From positions 1 to 14,619 of the forward strand of contig JALSRW010000153.1 in the NCBI GenBank assembly GCA_026984595.1: DNA of 14,619 bases, in the 5' to 3' direction. The position numbers and the translations under genes were made by a program. The DNA is from Alphaproteobacteria bacterium (GTDB taxonomy: Bacteria; Pseudomonadota; Alphaproteobacteria; Geminicoccales; Geminicoccaceae). This document shows positions 7,340 through 14,619 of this stretch, piece after piece (the first letter of the stretch is position 1; each line of letters begins with the position of its first letter). Below the pieces are notes generated by a model. The model was not told where the DNA came from. It saw only the letters and a program-made list of their open reading frames with translations, and ran no database searches.

Positions 7340-7347
7340 CGTCGCCC

Positions 7348-8892
7348 TCATTCCCACTCGATGGTGCCGGGCGGCTTGCTGGTATGGTCGTAGACCACCC
7401 GGTTGATGCCGCGCACCTCGTTGACGATGCGGGTGGCGGTGCGGGTCAGGAAGGCGGAATCGAACGGGTAGACATCGGCGGTCATGCCGTCCTCGGAGGT
7501 GACCGCCCGCAGGGCGCAGGCCGCCTCGTAGGTGCGGGCATCGCCCATCACCCCGACGGTCCGCACCGGCAACAGCACGGCGAAGGCCTGCCAGATCGAA
7601 TCGTAGAGGCCGGCTTTGCGGATCTCCTCGAGGAAGATGCGGTCGGCCTGCTGCAGGATGGCCACGCGCTCCGGCGTCACCTCGCCCAGGATGCGTACCG
7701 CCAGCCCGGGGCCGGGAAAGGGGTGACGGCCGACGAAAGATTCGGGCAGGCCGATCTCGCGGCCGAGTTCGCGCACCTCGTCCTTGAACAGCTCGCGCAG
7801 CGGCTCCACCAGCGCCATGCGCATCCGCTCGGGCAGCCCCCCCACATTGTGGTGGGTCTTGATGGTGGCGCTGGGGCCCCGGAAGGACACGCTTTCGATG
7901 ACATCGGGATAGAGCGTGCCCTGAGCCAGGAAATCGGCCCCGCCCAGCCGCTCCGCCTCCTGCTCGAACAGCTCGATGAAGCTGCGGCCGATGATCCGCC
8001 GCTTGGCCTCGGGATCCTCGATCCCGGCCAACCGCTCGAAAAAGAGCTCGGCGGCCTCGACATGCACGAGCGGAATGTTGAAATGGCCGCGGAACAGGCC
8101 GACCACCTCTTCCGCCTCACCGGCGCGCATCAGCCCGGTATCGACGAACACGCAGGTCAGCGCATCGCCCACCGCCTCGTGCACGAGCAATGCGGTGACC
8201 GCCGAATCGACCCCGCCCGACAGCCCGCACAACACCCTGCCGTCCCCGACCCGGGCACGGATGCGGCGGACCACCTCGGCATGGAAGGCCTCCATCGACC
8301 AGTCGCCGGAGAGCCCGGCGATATGGTAGCAGAAGTTGGCCAGCAGCCCCTTGCCGATTTCGGTGTGCACCACCTCGGGATGGAACTGCACACCGTAGAA
8401 GCGTCGCTGTTCGTCGGCGATGGCGGCGAAGGGCGCGCCCTCGCTGCGGGCCACCGCGACGAAGCCCGGCGGCAGGGCGACGACCCGGTCGCCATGGCTC
8501 ATCCACACGCTGGCCCGGTCCCCCACCCGCAGCAGCCCGTCGAACAGATGGCATTCGCGCACGAGCTCGATCTCGGCCCGGCCGAATTCGCGCTCCCGGG
8601 CCGGCTCCACCGCGCCGCCGAGCTGCGCGCAGATGGTCTGCTGGCCGTAGCAGATGCCCAGAAGCGGCACGCCTTGGGCGAACACGGCGTCGGGCGCCCG
8701 CGGCCCCGCCTCCTCGAGGACGCTGGCCGGGCCTCCGGAAAGGACGATCGCCCGCGGAGCGAAATCGCGCACGAAGGCGTCCTCGACGGTGCAGGGATGG
8801 ATCTCGCAGTAGACCCGGAGCTCGCGCAGGCGGCGGGCGATGAGCTGGGTGTACTGCGAACCGAAATCGAGGATCAGGACGCGTTCGGTCAT
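7348..8892 (-). CDS. guaA: GMP synthase (glutamine-hydrolysing)
   Basis: A 514-residue two-domain enzyme of normal length that aminates XMP to GMP using glutamine and ATP. The class I glutamine amidotransferase domain comes first: VLILDFGSQYTQLIARR (5-21), nucleophile Cys81 in GICYGQQ, and the His171/Glu173 pair in FHPEV. The synthetase domain begins near residue 200 with the ATP-pyrophosphatase P-loop SGGVDS (225-230), then KTHHNVGGLP and RHPFPGPGLAVRILGEV. It ends with the family-typical DHTSKPPGTIEWE. The ATG at 8892 directly precedes VLILDFGSQ and leaves no room for doubt, although only a weak GGAAA lies ahead of it. guaA usually follows guaB, but here the upstream neighbour is the divergent preT. 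Downstream, potB lies on the same strand 71 bp away. Confidence 0.98.
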   Translation of the reverse strand: MTERVLILDFGSQYTQLIARRLRELRVYCEIHPCTVEDAFVRDFAPRAIVLSGGPASVLEEAGPRAPDAVFAQGVPLLGICYGQQTICAQLGGAVEPAREREFGRAEIELVRECHLFDGLLRVGDRASVWMSHGDRVVALPPGFVAVARSEGAPFAAIADEQRRFYGVQFHPEVVHTEIGKGLLANFCYHIAGLSGDWSMEAFHAEVVRRIRARVGDGRVLCGLSGGVDSAVTALLVHEAVGDALTCVFVDTGLMRAGEAEEVVGLFRGHFNIPLVHVEAAELFFERLAGIEDPEAKRRIIGRSFIELFEQEAERLGGADFLAQGTLYPDVIESVSFRGPSATIKTHHNVGGLPERMRMALVEPLRELFKDEVRELGREIGLPESFVGRHPFPGPGLAVRILGEVTPERVAILQQADRIFLEEIRKAGLYDSIWQAFAVLLPVRTVGVMGDARTYEAACALRAVTSEDGMTADVYPFDSAFLTRTATRIVNEVRGINRVVYDHTSKPPGTIEWE

Positions 8893-8986
8893 GGGATTTC
8901 CGCTCGGCTGACGGGTCGCGCCAGAGATAGCGCCGCCCTTGCGCCGGCGCCAGCGGCGGCTGCGACAGGCGGTCTTCGCCAGCCGC

Positions 8987-9015
8987 TTGAAGGGTGGAGC
9001 CGGCCCCGCTAATGT
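8987..9015 (+). promoter_or_regulatory. candidate sigma70-type promoter of the pyrimidine catabolism operon
   Basis: TTGAAG (8987-8992) and TAATGT (9010-9015) are separated by exactly 17 bases, a good housekeeping-type promoter. Transcription would start near 9022, about 50 bases before the chosen preT GTG. It sits in the 181-bp gap shared with divergent guaA. I see no comparably good promoter for guaA in that gap. Confidence 0.5.
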
Positions 9016-9073
9016 CCCGGCTTCCGGAAACGGCGGTCTGCGCCGGGGAAGGCTAAACTACGGGAAACGCAGC

Positions 9074-10402
9074 GTGAAAGAAGAGGATCGACACACCGGC
9101 GGGTTGGGCGAAGTGCTGCCGCCCCTGAGCGAACACGAGGCCAGGGTCGAGGCGTACCGATGCCTGTTCTGCTTCGACGCGCCCTGCACCCAGGCCTGCC
9201 CCACCCACATCGACATCCCGGGCTTCATCAAGAAAATCGCCACCGGCAATCTCCGGGGCTCGGCCCGTACCATCATGGAGGCCAACATCCTGGGTGCCAC
9301 CTGCGCCCGGGTCTGCCCGGTCGAGGAGCTGTGCGAGGGAGCCTGCGTGCTCAATGCCGAACACCGTCCGATCATGATCGGACGGCTGCAACGTCATGCC
9401 ACCGATCACGTCTTCGAGAACGGCATCCGGCTGTTCCGTCCGGGCAGTCCCACCGGCCGCAAGGTGGCGGTGGTGGGCGCCGGGCCTGCCGGTCTCTCCT
9501 GTGCCGCGGAACTCGCCCGGCTCGGTCATGCCGTCACCCTGTACGAAAAGCGCGAGATGCCGGGCGGCCTTTCCACCTACGGCATCATCGTCCTTAGGGA
9601 ACCGGTCGAGGTGGCCCTGGCCGAGGCCGAGATGATCGCCGAGCTCGGGGTCGACATCCGGACGAACAGCGAGCTCGGCCGCGACATCACCCTCGATTCC
9701 CTGCGCGAGGAATATGACGCGGTATTCCTGGGCATCGGTCTCGGCGGCTCGCCCGATCTCGGCATTCCCGGCGAGGAACGGGTCGTCGACGGGCTCGAAT
9801 GGATCGAGCGCAGCAAATTCGAACCCGAGAAGATGACGGTCGGCAACGAGGTCCATGTGGTCGGCGCCGGCAATACGGCGATCGACGCGGCCACCATCGC
9901 CCGGCGGCTGGGTGCCGAACGGGTGACCATTCTCTATCGTCGCAGCGAGCGGGAAATGCCCGCCTACCGGCACGAATACGAGTTCGCCCGGAAGGAAGGC
10001 ATCGACTTCCGCTTCCTCACCCAGCCGGTGGAGATCCTCCTCGAGGACGGCCGGGTCACCGGCATTCGCTGTGTGCGCATGCGGCTCGGAGCGCCCGACG
10101 CCTCCGGCCGGGCGAGGCCGGAACCGGTACCGGGCTCCGAGTTCACCCTGCCCGCCGATCAGGTGATCAAGGCGATCGGGCAGAAGAAGCCGGCGCTGAT
10201 CGAGGCGCTCGGTCTCGCCACCGAGAAGGGCTTCGTGCGGGTCGACGAGGACTACCGCACGAGCATCGCCAAGGTCTATGCCGGCGGTGATTGCATCCGG
10301 GCCAAGGGCGCGGCATCCACCGTCATGGCCACCCAGGACGGCAAGCTCGCCGCCCGGGCCATTCATCAACAGCTTGTCGCGGCCGCTGCCGCCGCCGAGT
10401 GA
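9074..10402 (+). CDS. preT: NAD-dependent dihydropyrimidine dehydrogenase, subunit PreT
   Basis: A 442-residue flavin and iron-sulfur subunit that passes electrons between NAD(H) and PreA in the reversible reduction of uracil and thymine. The N-terminal cluster region has C30-x2-C33-x4-C38-x3-C42 and C77-x3-C81-x5-C87-x3-C91. Gln106 in GRLQRHA aligns by eye with the unusual Gln cluster ligand (Gln156) of mammalian dihydropyrimidine dehydrogenase. The FAD-binding motif is VVGAGPAG (133-140) and the NAD(P)-binding motif is VVGAGNTAID (262-271). A late YAGGDC motif closes the FAD domain. The frame is open back to an ATG at 8939, but that part is Arg/Gly-rich and unlike the family, and the likely promoter lies inside it, so I choose GTG 9074. 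Its ribosome binding site is weak. The stop is 11 bp before preA. Confidence 0.93.
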   Translation: MKEEDRHTGGLGEVLPPLSEHEARVEAYRCLFCFDAPCTQACPTHIDIPGFIKKIATGNLRGSARTIMEANILGATCARVCPVEELCEGACVLNAEHRPIMIGRLQRHATDHVFENGIRLFRPGSPTGRKVAVVGAGPAGLSCAAELARLGHAVTLYEKREMPGGLSTYGIIVLREPVEVALAEAEMIAELGVDIRTNSELGRDITLDSLREEYDAVFLGIGLGGSPDLGIPGEERVVDGLEWIERSKFEPEKMTVGNEVHVVGAGNTAIDAATIARRLGAERVTILYRRSEREMPAYRHEYEFARKEGIDFRFLTQPVEILLEDGRVTGIRCVRMRLGAPDASGRARPEPVPGSEFTLPADQVIKAIGQKKPALIEALGLATEKGFVRVDEDYRTSIAKVYAGGDCIRAKGAASTVMATQDGKLAARAIHQQLVAAAAAAE

Positions 10403-10406
10403 GGAG
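10403..10406 (+). promoter_or_regulatory. ribosome binding site of preA
   Basis: GGAG begins directly after the preT stop codon and lies seven bases before the ATG at 10414. It decides the preA start, although the frame is open further upstream inside preT. Confidence 0.7.
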
Positions 10407-10413
10407 AGGCGCC

Positions 10414-11799
10414 ATGGCCGATCTGTCGATCGATTTCGCCGGAATCAAATCGCCCAACCCCTTCTGGCTGGCTTCGGCCCCGCCCACCAACAGCGGGGCC
10501 CAGATCCACAAGGCCTTCGAGGCCGGCTGGGGCGGTGCGGTGTGGAAAACCATCGGCGCGCCGGTGCTCAACGTTTCCAACCGCTACGGCGCCTGGCATT
10601 ACAACGGCCACAAGATGCTGGCCATCAACAATGTCGAACTGATTTCGGACCGCCCGCTGGAGGTCAACCTCCGGGAAATGGCCGAAGTCAAACGGGCCTG
10701 GCCGGACCGGGCGGTGATCGCCTCGGCGATGGTCGAGTCCAATCCCGAAGCCTGGCGCGACATCGTTCGCCGCATCGAGGACACCGGCGCCGACGGCATC
10801 GAGCTCAACTACGGCTGTCCGCACGGCATGTCCGAGCGCGGCATGGGCAGTGCCGTGGGTCAGGTGCCCGAGTATTGCGAACAGATCACCCGCTGGGTGA
10901 TGGAGGCCGCCTCCATTCCGGTGATCGTCAAGCTCACCCCCAATGTCACCGACATCGTACCGCCGGCCAGGGCGGCGGCGCGTGCGGGCGCCAATGCGGT
11001 GTCCCTGATCAACACCATCAATTCCATCATCGGCGTCGATCTCGACAGTCTCGAGATCATCCCCAACATCGGCGGCAAGGGCGGCCACGGCGGCTATGCC
11101 GGGCCGGCGGTCAAGCCGATCGCCCTCAACATGCTTTCCTCCGTGGCCCGCGATCCCGAGATGCGCGAGGCGGGCCTCCCGATCTCGGGGATGGGCGGGA
11201 TCGCGACCTGGCGGGATGCCGCCGAGTTCCTGCTCCTCGGTGCCCGCAGCCTGCAGGTCTGCACCTCGGTGATGCATTACGGCTTCCGCATCATCGAGGA
11301 TCTGGTGGAGGGCCTTTCCGCCTGGATGGACGAAAAGGGTTTCGCCACCATCGACGAGGTGGTGGGGCGCTCGGTCCACCGGATCTCCGATTTCAAGGAT
11401 TTCGATCTTTCCTTCCGGGCGGTGGCGCGGATCGATCCGGAGCAGTGCATCCGCTGCGATCTCTGCTACATCGCCTGCAACGACACCGCTCATCAGTGCA
11501 TCGACCTGGTCGACGGCGAGGGGCGACGGGTGGAGCCGCGTGCCTGGGGGCCGCGGGCCAACGGCAGGGAGGAAGCCACCGCCAACCGGCCGCTGCCGGT
11601 GGTGCGCGAGGCCGACTGCGTGGGCTGCCGCCTCTGCTACAATGTCTGCCCGATCGACGGCTGCATCAGCATGGTGGAGGTGCCCTCGGGGCGGCCGCCC
11701 GTCACTTGGGCCGAGCTGACCGCCGCGCGCCCCGAAGTGGGCAGCGACTGGGAGGCGATGAAGCGCTACCGCGAGGAAATGGGGATCGACATCCACTGA
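10414..11799 (+). CDS. preA: NAD-dependent dihydropyrimidine dehydrogenase, catalytic subunit PreA
   Basis: A 461-residue FMN TIM barrel plus C-terminal double [4Fe-4S] ferredoxin domain. It reduces uracil/thymine to the 5,6-dihydro forms with electrons from PreT. The barrel shows NPFWLASAPPTNSG (15-28), WGGAVWKTIG (39-48), ELNYGCPHGMSERGMG (130-145), VKLTPNVTDI (172-181), SLINTINS (197-204), GGYAGPAVKPIAL (226-238) and ISGMGGI (257-263). The ferredoxin part has C345-x2-C348-x2-C351-x3-C355 and C402-x2-C405-x2-C408-x3-C412. By eye, the position of the catalytic Cys671 of mammalian dihydropyrimidine dehydrogenase is Val148 here (GSAVGQVPE). I believe other bacterial PreA proteins share this. 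hydA follows after 43 bp. The E. coli complex favours the reductive direction, consistent with catabolism with HydA downstream. Confidence 0.94.
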   Translation: MADLSIDFAGIKSPNPFWLASAPPTNSGAQIHKAFEAGWGGAVWKTIGAPVLNVSNRYGAWHYNGHKMLAINNVELISDRPLEVNLREMAEVKRAWPDRAVIASAMVESNPEAWRDIVRRIEDTGADGIELNYGCPHGMSERGMGSAVGQVPEYCEQITRWVMEAASIPVIVKLTPNVTDIVPPARAAARAGANAVSLINTINSIIGVDLDSLEIIPNIGGKGGHGGYAGPAVKPIALNMLSSVARDPEMREAGLPISGMGGIATWRDAAEFLLLGARSLQVCTSVMHYGFRIIEDLVEGLSAWMDEKGFATIDEVVGRSVHRISDFKDFDLSFRAVARIDPEQCIRCDLCYIACNDTAHQCIDLVDGEGRRVEPRAWGPRANGREEATANRPLPVVREADCVGCRLCYNVCPIDGCISMVEVPSGRPPVTWAELTAARPEVGSDWEAMKRYREEMGIDIH

Positions 11800-11829
11800 A
11801 ACGCCGGACAGGCCCGGCCTCATGGTATC

Positions 11830-11835
11830 GGAGGG
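11830..11835 (+). promoter_or_regulatory. ribosome binding site deciding the hydA start
   Basis: GGAGGG lies seven bases before the ATG at 11843. The in-frame ATG at 11822 precedes this site and has no such element, so 11843 is the better start. Confidence 0.7.
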
Positions 11836-11842
11836 AGAGCAG

Positions 11843-13222
11843 ATGCCGCTCTTGATCGAGAATGGCGAGATCGTCACCGCCGATTCGCGCCAGCGCGCGG
11901 ACATCTATATCGAAGACGAGCAGATCACCCGTATCGGCCGCGATCTGGAAGTGCCGCCCGGCACCGAGGTGATCGACGCTGCCGGCAAGTATGTCTTCCC
12001 GGGCTTCATCGATCCCCATGTGCACATCCATCTGCCCTTCATGGGCACCTTCGCCAAGGACAGCCACGAAACGGGCAGCAAGGCGGCGGTGATCGGCGGT
12101 ACCACGACATACATCGAGATGTGCTGCCCCAACCGCAACGACGATGTGCTCGAAGGCTACCAGCTCTGGAAGGGCATGGCCGAGGGCAAGAGCGTCTGCG
12201 ACTACAGTTTCCACATGGCGGTGCCCAAGTTCGACCCGAAGACGGAGGGGCAGCTCCGGGAGATCGTCGCCGACGGCATCGCCTCCTTCAAGGTTTTCCT
12301 GGCCTACAAGAACTTCTTCGGAGTCGGCGACGAGGAGCTCTACCAGACCCTGCGGCTGGCCAAGGAACTGGGGGTGATCACCACCGCCCATTGCGAAAAT
12401 GCCGAGCTCGTCGCCCAGCTCCAGCCCAGGATCCTCGAGCAGGGGATGACCGGCCCCGAGGGACACGAGCCGAGCCGACCGGAGAGCGTGGAGGCCGAGG
12501 GCACCCATCGCTTCGCCACTTTCCTCGAGAACACCGGCGCAACCGGCTATGTCGTGCATCTTTCCTGCGTCCCCGCCCTGAATGCGGCGATGGCGGCCAA
12601 ATCCCGCGGCGTTCCGATCTTCGTGGAGGTGGTGATTCCCCACCTCCTCCTCGACAAGAGCTGGGCCGAGCGGCCGAATTTCGAGGGGGCCAAATACGTG
12701 ATGTCGCCACCGCTGCGCGACCGCCGCAACCAGCCGGTACTCTGGGAGGGGGTCAAGCGCGGCTTCGTCGATACCGTGGCCACCGACCACTGCCCCTTCG
12801 ATCTCGAACAGAAGGACATGGGCCGCGGCGATTTCACCAAGATTCCCAACGGCATGCCGGCGATCGAGGATCGCGTGAACCTGCTCTGGACCTACGGGGT
12901 GAGCCGCGGCGGCCTCGACATCCACCGCTTCGTCGATGCCGCCAGCACCCGCGCCGCCAAACTGTTCGGCCTGTTCCCGCAGAAGGGGACCATCGCCGTC
13001 GGCTCGGACGCCGATCTCGTGATCTACGATCCCAACTGGCGCGGGAAGTGTTCCGTCGAGACCCAGCACATGAACAACGACTACAACGCCTTCGAGGGCT
13101 TCGAGCTCGACGGGCGGCCCGCGGTGGTGACGGTGCGCGGCAGGATCGCCGCACGCGATGGCGAATTCGTCGGCGAGCCCGGCCGCGGTCGGCTGCTGCG
13201 CCGCGAGCCCGCCTATTTCTGA
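11843..13222 (+). CDS. hydA: dihydropyrimidinase (D-hydantoinase family)
   Basis: A 459-residue cyclic amidohydrolase that opens dihydrouracil or dihydrothymine to N-carbamoyl-beta-amino acids, the second step of reductive pyrimidine breakdown. The family also hydrolyses hydantoins. The binuclear zinc site is complete: His59 and His61 in DPHVHIHLPF, the Lys150 to be carbamylated in SFKVFLAYK (148-156), His183 in TTAHCEN, His239 in VVHLS, and Asp315 in VATDHCPF. The N-terminal LLIENGEIVTADSRQRADIY and C-terminal GSDADLVIYDP form the usual small beta-sandwich domain. YVMSPPLRD (285-293) is also typical. The gene is cotranscribed with preTA upstream and the ABC ATPase 9 bp downstream. The third enzyme, beta-ureidopropionase, is not in the window. 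D-hydantoinase activity alone is a possible alternative, but the preTA context argues for dihydropyrimidinase. Confidence 0.94.
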   Translation: MPLLIENGEIVTADSRQRADIYIEDEQITRIGRDLEVPPGTEVIDAAGKYVFPGFIDPHVHIHLPFMGTFAKDSHETGSKAAVIGGTTTYIEMCCPNRNDDVLEGYQLWKGMAEGKSVCDYSFHMAVPKFDPKTEGQLREIVADGIASFKVFLAYKNFFGVGDEELYQTLRLAKELGVITTAHCENAELVAQLQPRILEQGMTGPEGHEPSRPESVEAEGTHRFATFLENTGATGYVVHLSCVPALNAAMAAKSRGVPIFVEVVIPHLLLDKSWAERPNFEGAKYVMSPPLRDRRNQPVLWEGVKRGFVDTVATDHCPFDLEQKDMGRGDFTKIPNGMPAIEDRVNLLWTYGVSRGGLDIHRFVDAASTRAAKLFGLFPQKGTIAVGSDADLVIYDPNWRGKCSVETQHMNNDYNAFEGFELDGRPAVVTVRGRIAARDGEFVGEPGRGRLLRREPAYF

Positions 13223-13231
13223 GGCCGTGCC

Positions 13232-14047
13232 GTGAACACTACCGCAGCCACCGAGAGGCCGGTCCGCACCGGCGACGCGCTGGTCTCCGTGCGCAACGTC
13301 ACCATGATCTACGGTGGCGGCACGGTCGCCCTCGAGGATGCCAATCTGGACATCGCTCGGGGCGAGTTCGTCAGTCTGATCGGCCCTTCGGGCTGCGGCA
13401 AGACGACCTTGCTGCGGCTGCTGGCCGACCTCATCGAGCCCAGTTCGGGTAGCATCAGCATCGGCGGCAAGAGTCCGACCGAGGCCCGGCGCGACCGCTC
13501 CTACGGCTATGTCTTCCAGGCGCCGACGCTGATGGAATGGCGGACGGTGATGGCCAATGTCATGCTGCCGCTCGAGGTCATGGGGTTCGCCCGCGAGGAG
13601 CGCCAAAAGCGGGCCGAAGCCATGCTGGCGCTGGTCGGCCTCGACAAGTTCGCCGACAAGTATCCCTGGCAACTCTCGGGCGGCATGCAGCAGCGCGTGT
13701 CGATCGCCCGGGCGCTTTCCTTCGATCCGCAGCTCCTCTACATGGACGAGCCGTTCGGGGCGCTCGACGAGATCACCCGCGAGAACCTCAATCTCGAACT
13801 GCTGCGCCTGTGGCGGGAGACCGGCAAGACGGTCATCTTCGTCACCCATTCGATTCCCGAGGCGGTGTTCCTGTCCACCCGCATCGTCGTCATGACTCCG
13901 CGACCGGGGAAGATCGAGACGGTGATCCCGGTCGATCTGCCCCAGCCGCGCGATTTCGAGACCCGCGAAACGCCGCGCTTTTTCGAGATCGCCACCGAGG
14001 TGCGGGAAGCGCTGCGCAAGGGCCACGGCTACGATGTGGAGGTCTGA
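13232..14047 (+). CDS. NitT/TauT-family ABC transporter ATP-binding protein
   Basis: A 271-residue ABC ATPase of the SsuB/TauB/NrtD type, the group that energises uptake of nitrate, sulfonates, thiamin precursors and similar small solutes. It shows Walker A GPSGCGKT (51-58), Q-loop Gln96 in VFQAPTLMEWRTV (the LMEW/LPW-like segment is typical of this family), signature LSGGMQQR (148-155), Walker B LLYMDEPFGALDE (168-180) and switch His206 in VTHSIPEAVFLS. There is no TOBE domain, unlike PotA. The GTG at 13232 has GAGG eight bases ahead, beginning at the hydA stop region. Its place between hydA and a cytosine-deaminase-like gene suggests a nucleobase, pyrimidine precursor or hydantoin substrate. 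This is inference. The permease and binding protein should lie beyond the window. Confidence 0.9.
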   Translation: MNTTAATERPVRTGDALVSVRNVTMIYGGGTVALEDANLDIARGEFVSLIGPSGCGKTTLLRLLADLIEPSSGSISIGGKSPTEARRDRSYGYVFQAPTLMEWRTVMANVMLPLEVMGFAREERQKRAEAMLALVGLDKFADKYPWQLSGGMQQRVSIARALSFDPQLLYMDEPFGALDEITRENLNLELLRLWRETGKTVIFVTHSIPEAVFLSTRIVVMTPRPGKIETVIPVDLPQPRDFETRETPRFFEIATEVREALRKGHGYDVEV

Positions 14048-14084
14048 GGGTGCGTGACTGGAGAGGCGGCTCGGCCGGGATGCG

Positions 14085-14619
14085 ATGGAAACGGTAATCA
14101 AGCAGGCGCGTGTCACCGGGCGCGACGGCCTCGTCGATATCGGTATCGAGGACGGGGTGATCGTCGCCATCGAGCGACGGCTCTCCGGCCAGCGGGAGAT
14201 CCCCGCCCAGGGCAATCTCGTCTCGCCCAGCTTCTACGAGATCCACATCCATCTCGATGCCATCCTCACCGAAGGCGATCCGCGTCCCAACGAATCCGGC
14301 AGCCTGTGGGAGGGCATCGCGATCTGGGCGGAGCGGGTAAAGCGCCTCACTCCGGAGGACATCCGCGGCCGGGTCCTCAAGGCGCTCCCTTGGTTCGTCG
14401 CCCATGGCGTGACCCACATCCGCTCCCATGTCGATGTCTGCGATCCGAAGCTGACGGCACTCCGGACCCTGCTCGCGATCAAGCGCGAAGTGGCCGAGCT
14501 CATCGACATCCAGCTCGTGGCCTTTCCGCAGCTCTCGGTCTACTCCTTCGAGGGCGGCGAAGAGCTGATGCGCGAGGCGGTCGCCCTCGGCGCCGATGTG
14601 GTGGGCGGCATCCCCCATT
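14085..14619 (+). CDS. cytosine deaminase-like amidohydrolase (3' truncated by window end)
   Basis: The frame runs from ATG 14085 to the window end without a stop, giving 178 visible residues of an expected ~400-430. It resembles CodA of the amidohydrolase superfamily, which deaminates cytosine to uracil and ammonia. Visible marks are the metal pair His54/His56 in EIHIHLDAILTEGDP, ESGSLWEGIAIWAERVKRLT (70-89), VTHIRSHVDVCDPKLTALR (109-127), the substrate-binding Gln149 in LVAFPQ, and GADVVGGIPH at the edge. All match CodA-type proteins in order and spacing. The later His and Asp metal/catalytic residues are outside the window. The start codon has only a weak GGGA ahead of it. A frame starting at ATG 14080 hits a stop after five codons. 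Cytosine would feed PreTA, but other aminopyrimidine, triazine or creatinine-like substrates are possible in this family. Confidence 0.88.
   Translation, partial: METVIKQARVTGRDGLVDIGIEDGVIVAIERRLSGQREIPAQGNLVSPSFYEIHIHLDAILTEGDPRPNESGSLWEGIAIWAERVKRLTPEDIRGRVLKALPWFVAHGVTHIRSHVDVCDPKLTALRTLLAIKREVAELIDIQLVAFPQLSVYSFEGGEELMREAVALGADVVGGIPH

Noticed and set aside
8893..9073. Riboswitch or purine-responsive leader ahead of guaA
   Set aside because: I see no conserved purine riboswitch core or PurR-like palindrome in this gap. The only supported element is the promoter facing preT.
11803..11818. GCCGG/CCGGC hairpin between preA and hydA
   Set aside because: The stem is 5 bp with a 6-base loop and no U-tract, too weak for a terminator, and the flanking genes belong to one pathway.
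10366..11904. 512-codon minus-strand open frame opposite preA
   Set aside because: preA on the plus strand has all its FMN-domain and ferredoxin motifs. The antisense frame has low-complexity shadow composition.
11702..14215. 837-codon open frame on the minus strand across hydA and the ABC ATPase
   Set aside because: It lies opposite three well-recognised genes with intact catalytic motifs. Its composition is the Asp/His/Arg/Gly-rich kind expected of an antisense shadow in GC-rich DNA, and it matches no family I know.

Overview
The window is GC-rich DNA with dense coding, short gaps and several overlapping stop/start codons. The encoded proteins look proteobacterial. A chromosomal segment of an alphaproteobacterium, possibly Rhodospirillales-like, is my best guess. 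That is inferred from gene content and protein style, since there is no rRNA or other marker. There is no sign of phage, transposon, integrase, CRISPR array, tRNA or toxin-antitoxin genes, and no gene-free stretch longer than about 190 bp.

Left part (1-2730): the 3' end of a coiled-coil OmpA/MotB-type peptidoglycan-binding protein is followed 9 bp later by a nucleoside hydrolase. Tail-to-tail with these, on the minus strand, is agmatine deiminase (aguA).

Middle (2850-8892): a RidA-family protein diverges from aguA and is followed 3 bp later by a FemAB-like N-acyltransferase (COG3146/DUF482 type). Its 3' end overlaps the 3' end of a minus-strand operon by 46 bp. Read 5' to 3' on the minus strand, that group is guaA (GMP synthase), then potB, potC and potA, a polyamine-type ABC importer. 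Its two permease genes and ATPase gene are tightly overlapped, but no substrate-binding protein gene lies in the window. A TTGACA element between guaA and potB may give the transporter its own promoter.

Right part (9074-14619): divergent from guaA is a reductive pyrimidine catabolism operon. In order it holds preT and preA (the two subunits of NAD-dependent dihydropyrimidine dehydrogenase), hydA (dihydropyrimidinase/D-hydantoinase), a NitT/TauT-type ABC ATPase, and the 5' part of a cytosine-deaminase-like gene cut by the window end. A good sigma70-like promoter (TTGAAG-N17-TAATGT) sits ahead of preT.

Together the genes outline nucleobase and nitrogen scavenging. Nucleoside hydrolase would release free bases, the cytosine-deaminase-like enzyme would feed uracil, PreTA and HydA would reduce and open the ring, and the ABC ATPase probably powers uptake of a related substrate. 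AguA and PotBCA add an agmatine/polyamine nitrogen branch. The enzyme families are well known. The points most worth a second look are the polyamine importer without a binding protein, the pairing of pyrimidine catabolism with a NitT/TauT transporter, and the ridA/acyltransferase pair. I see no clear evidence of a wholly new system.
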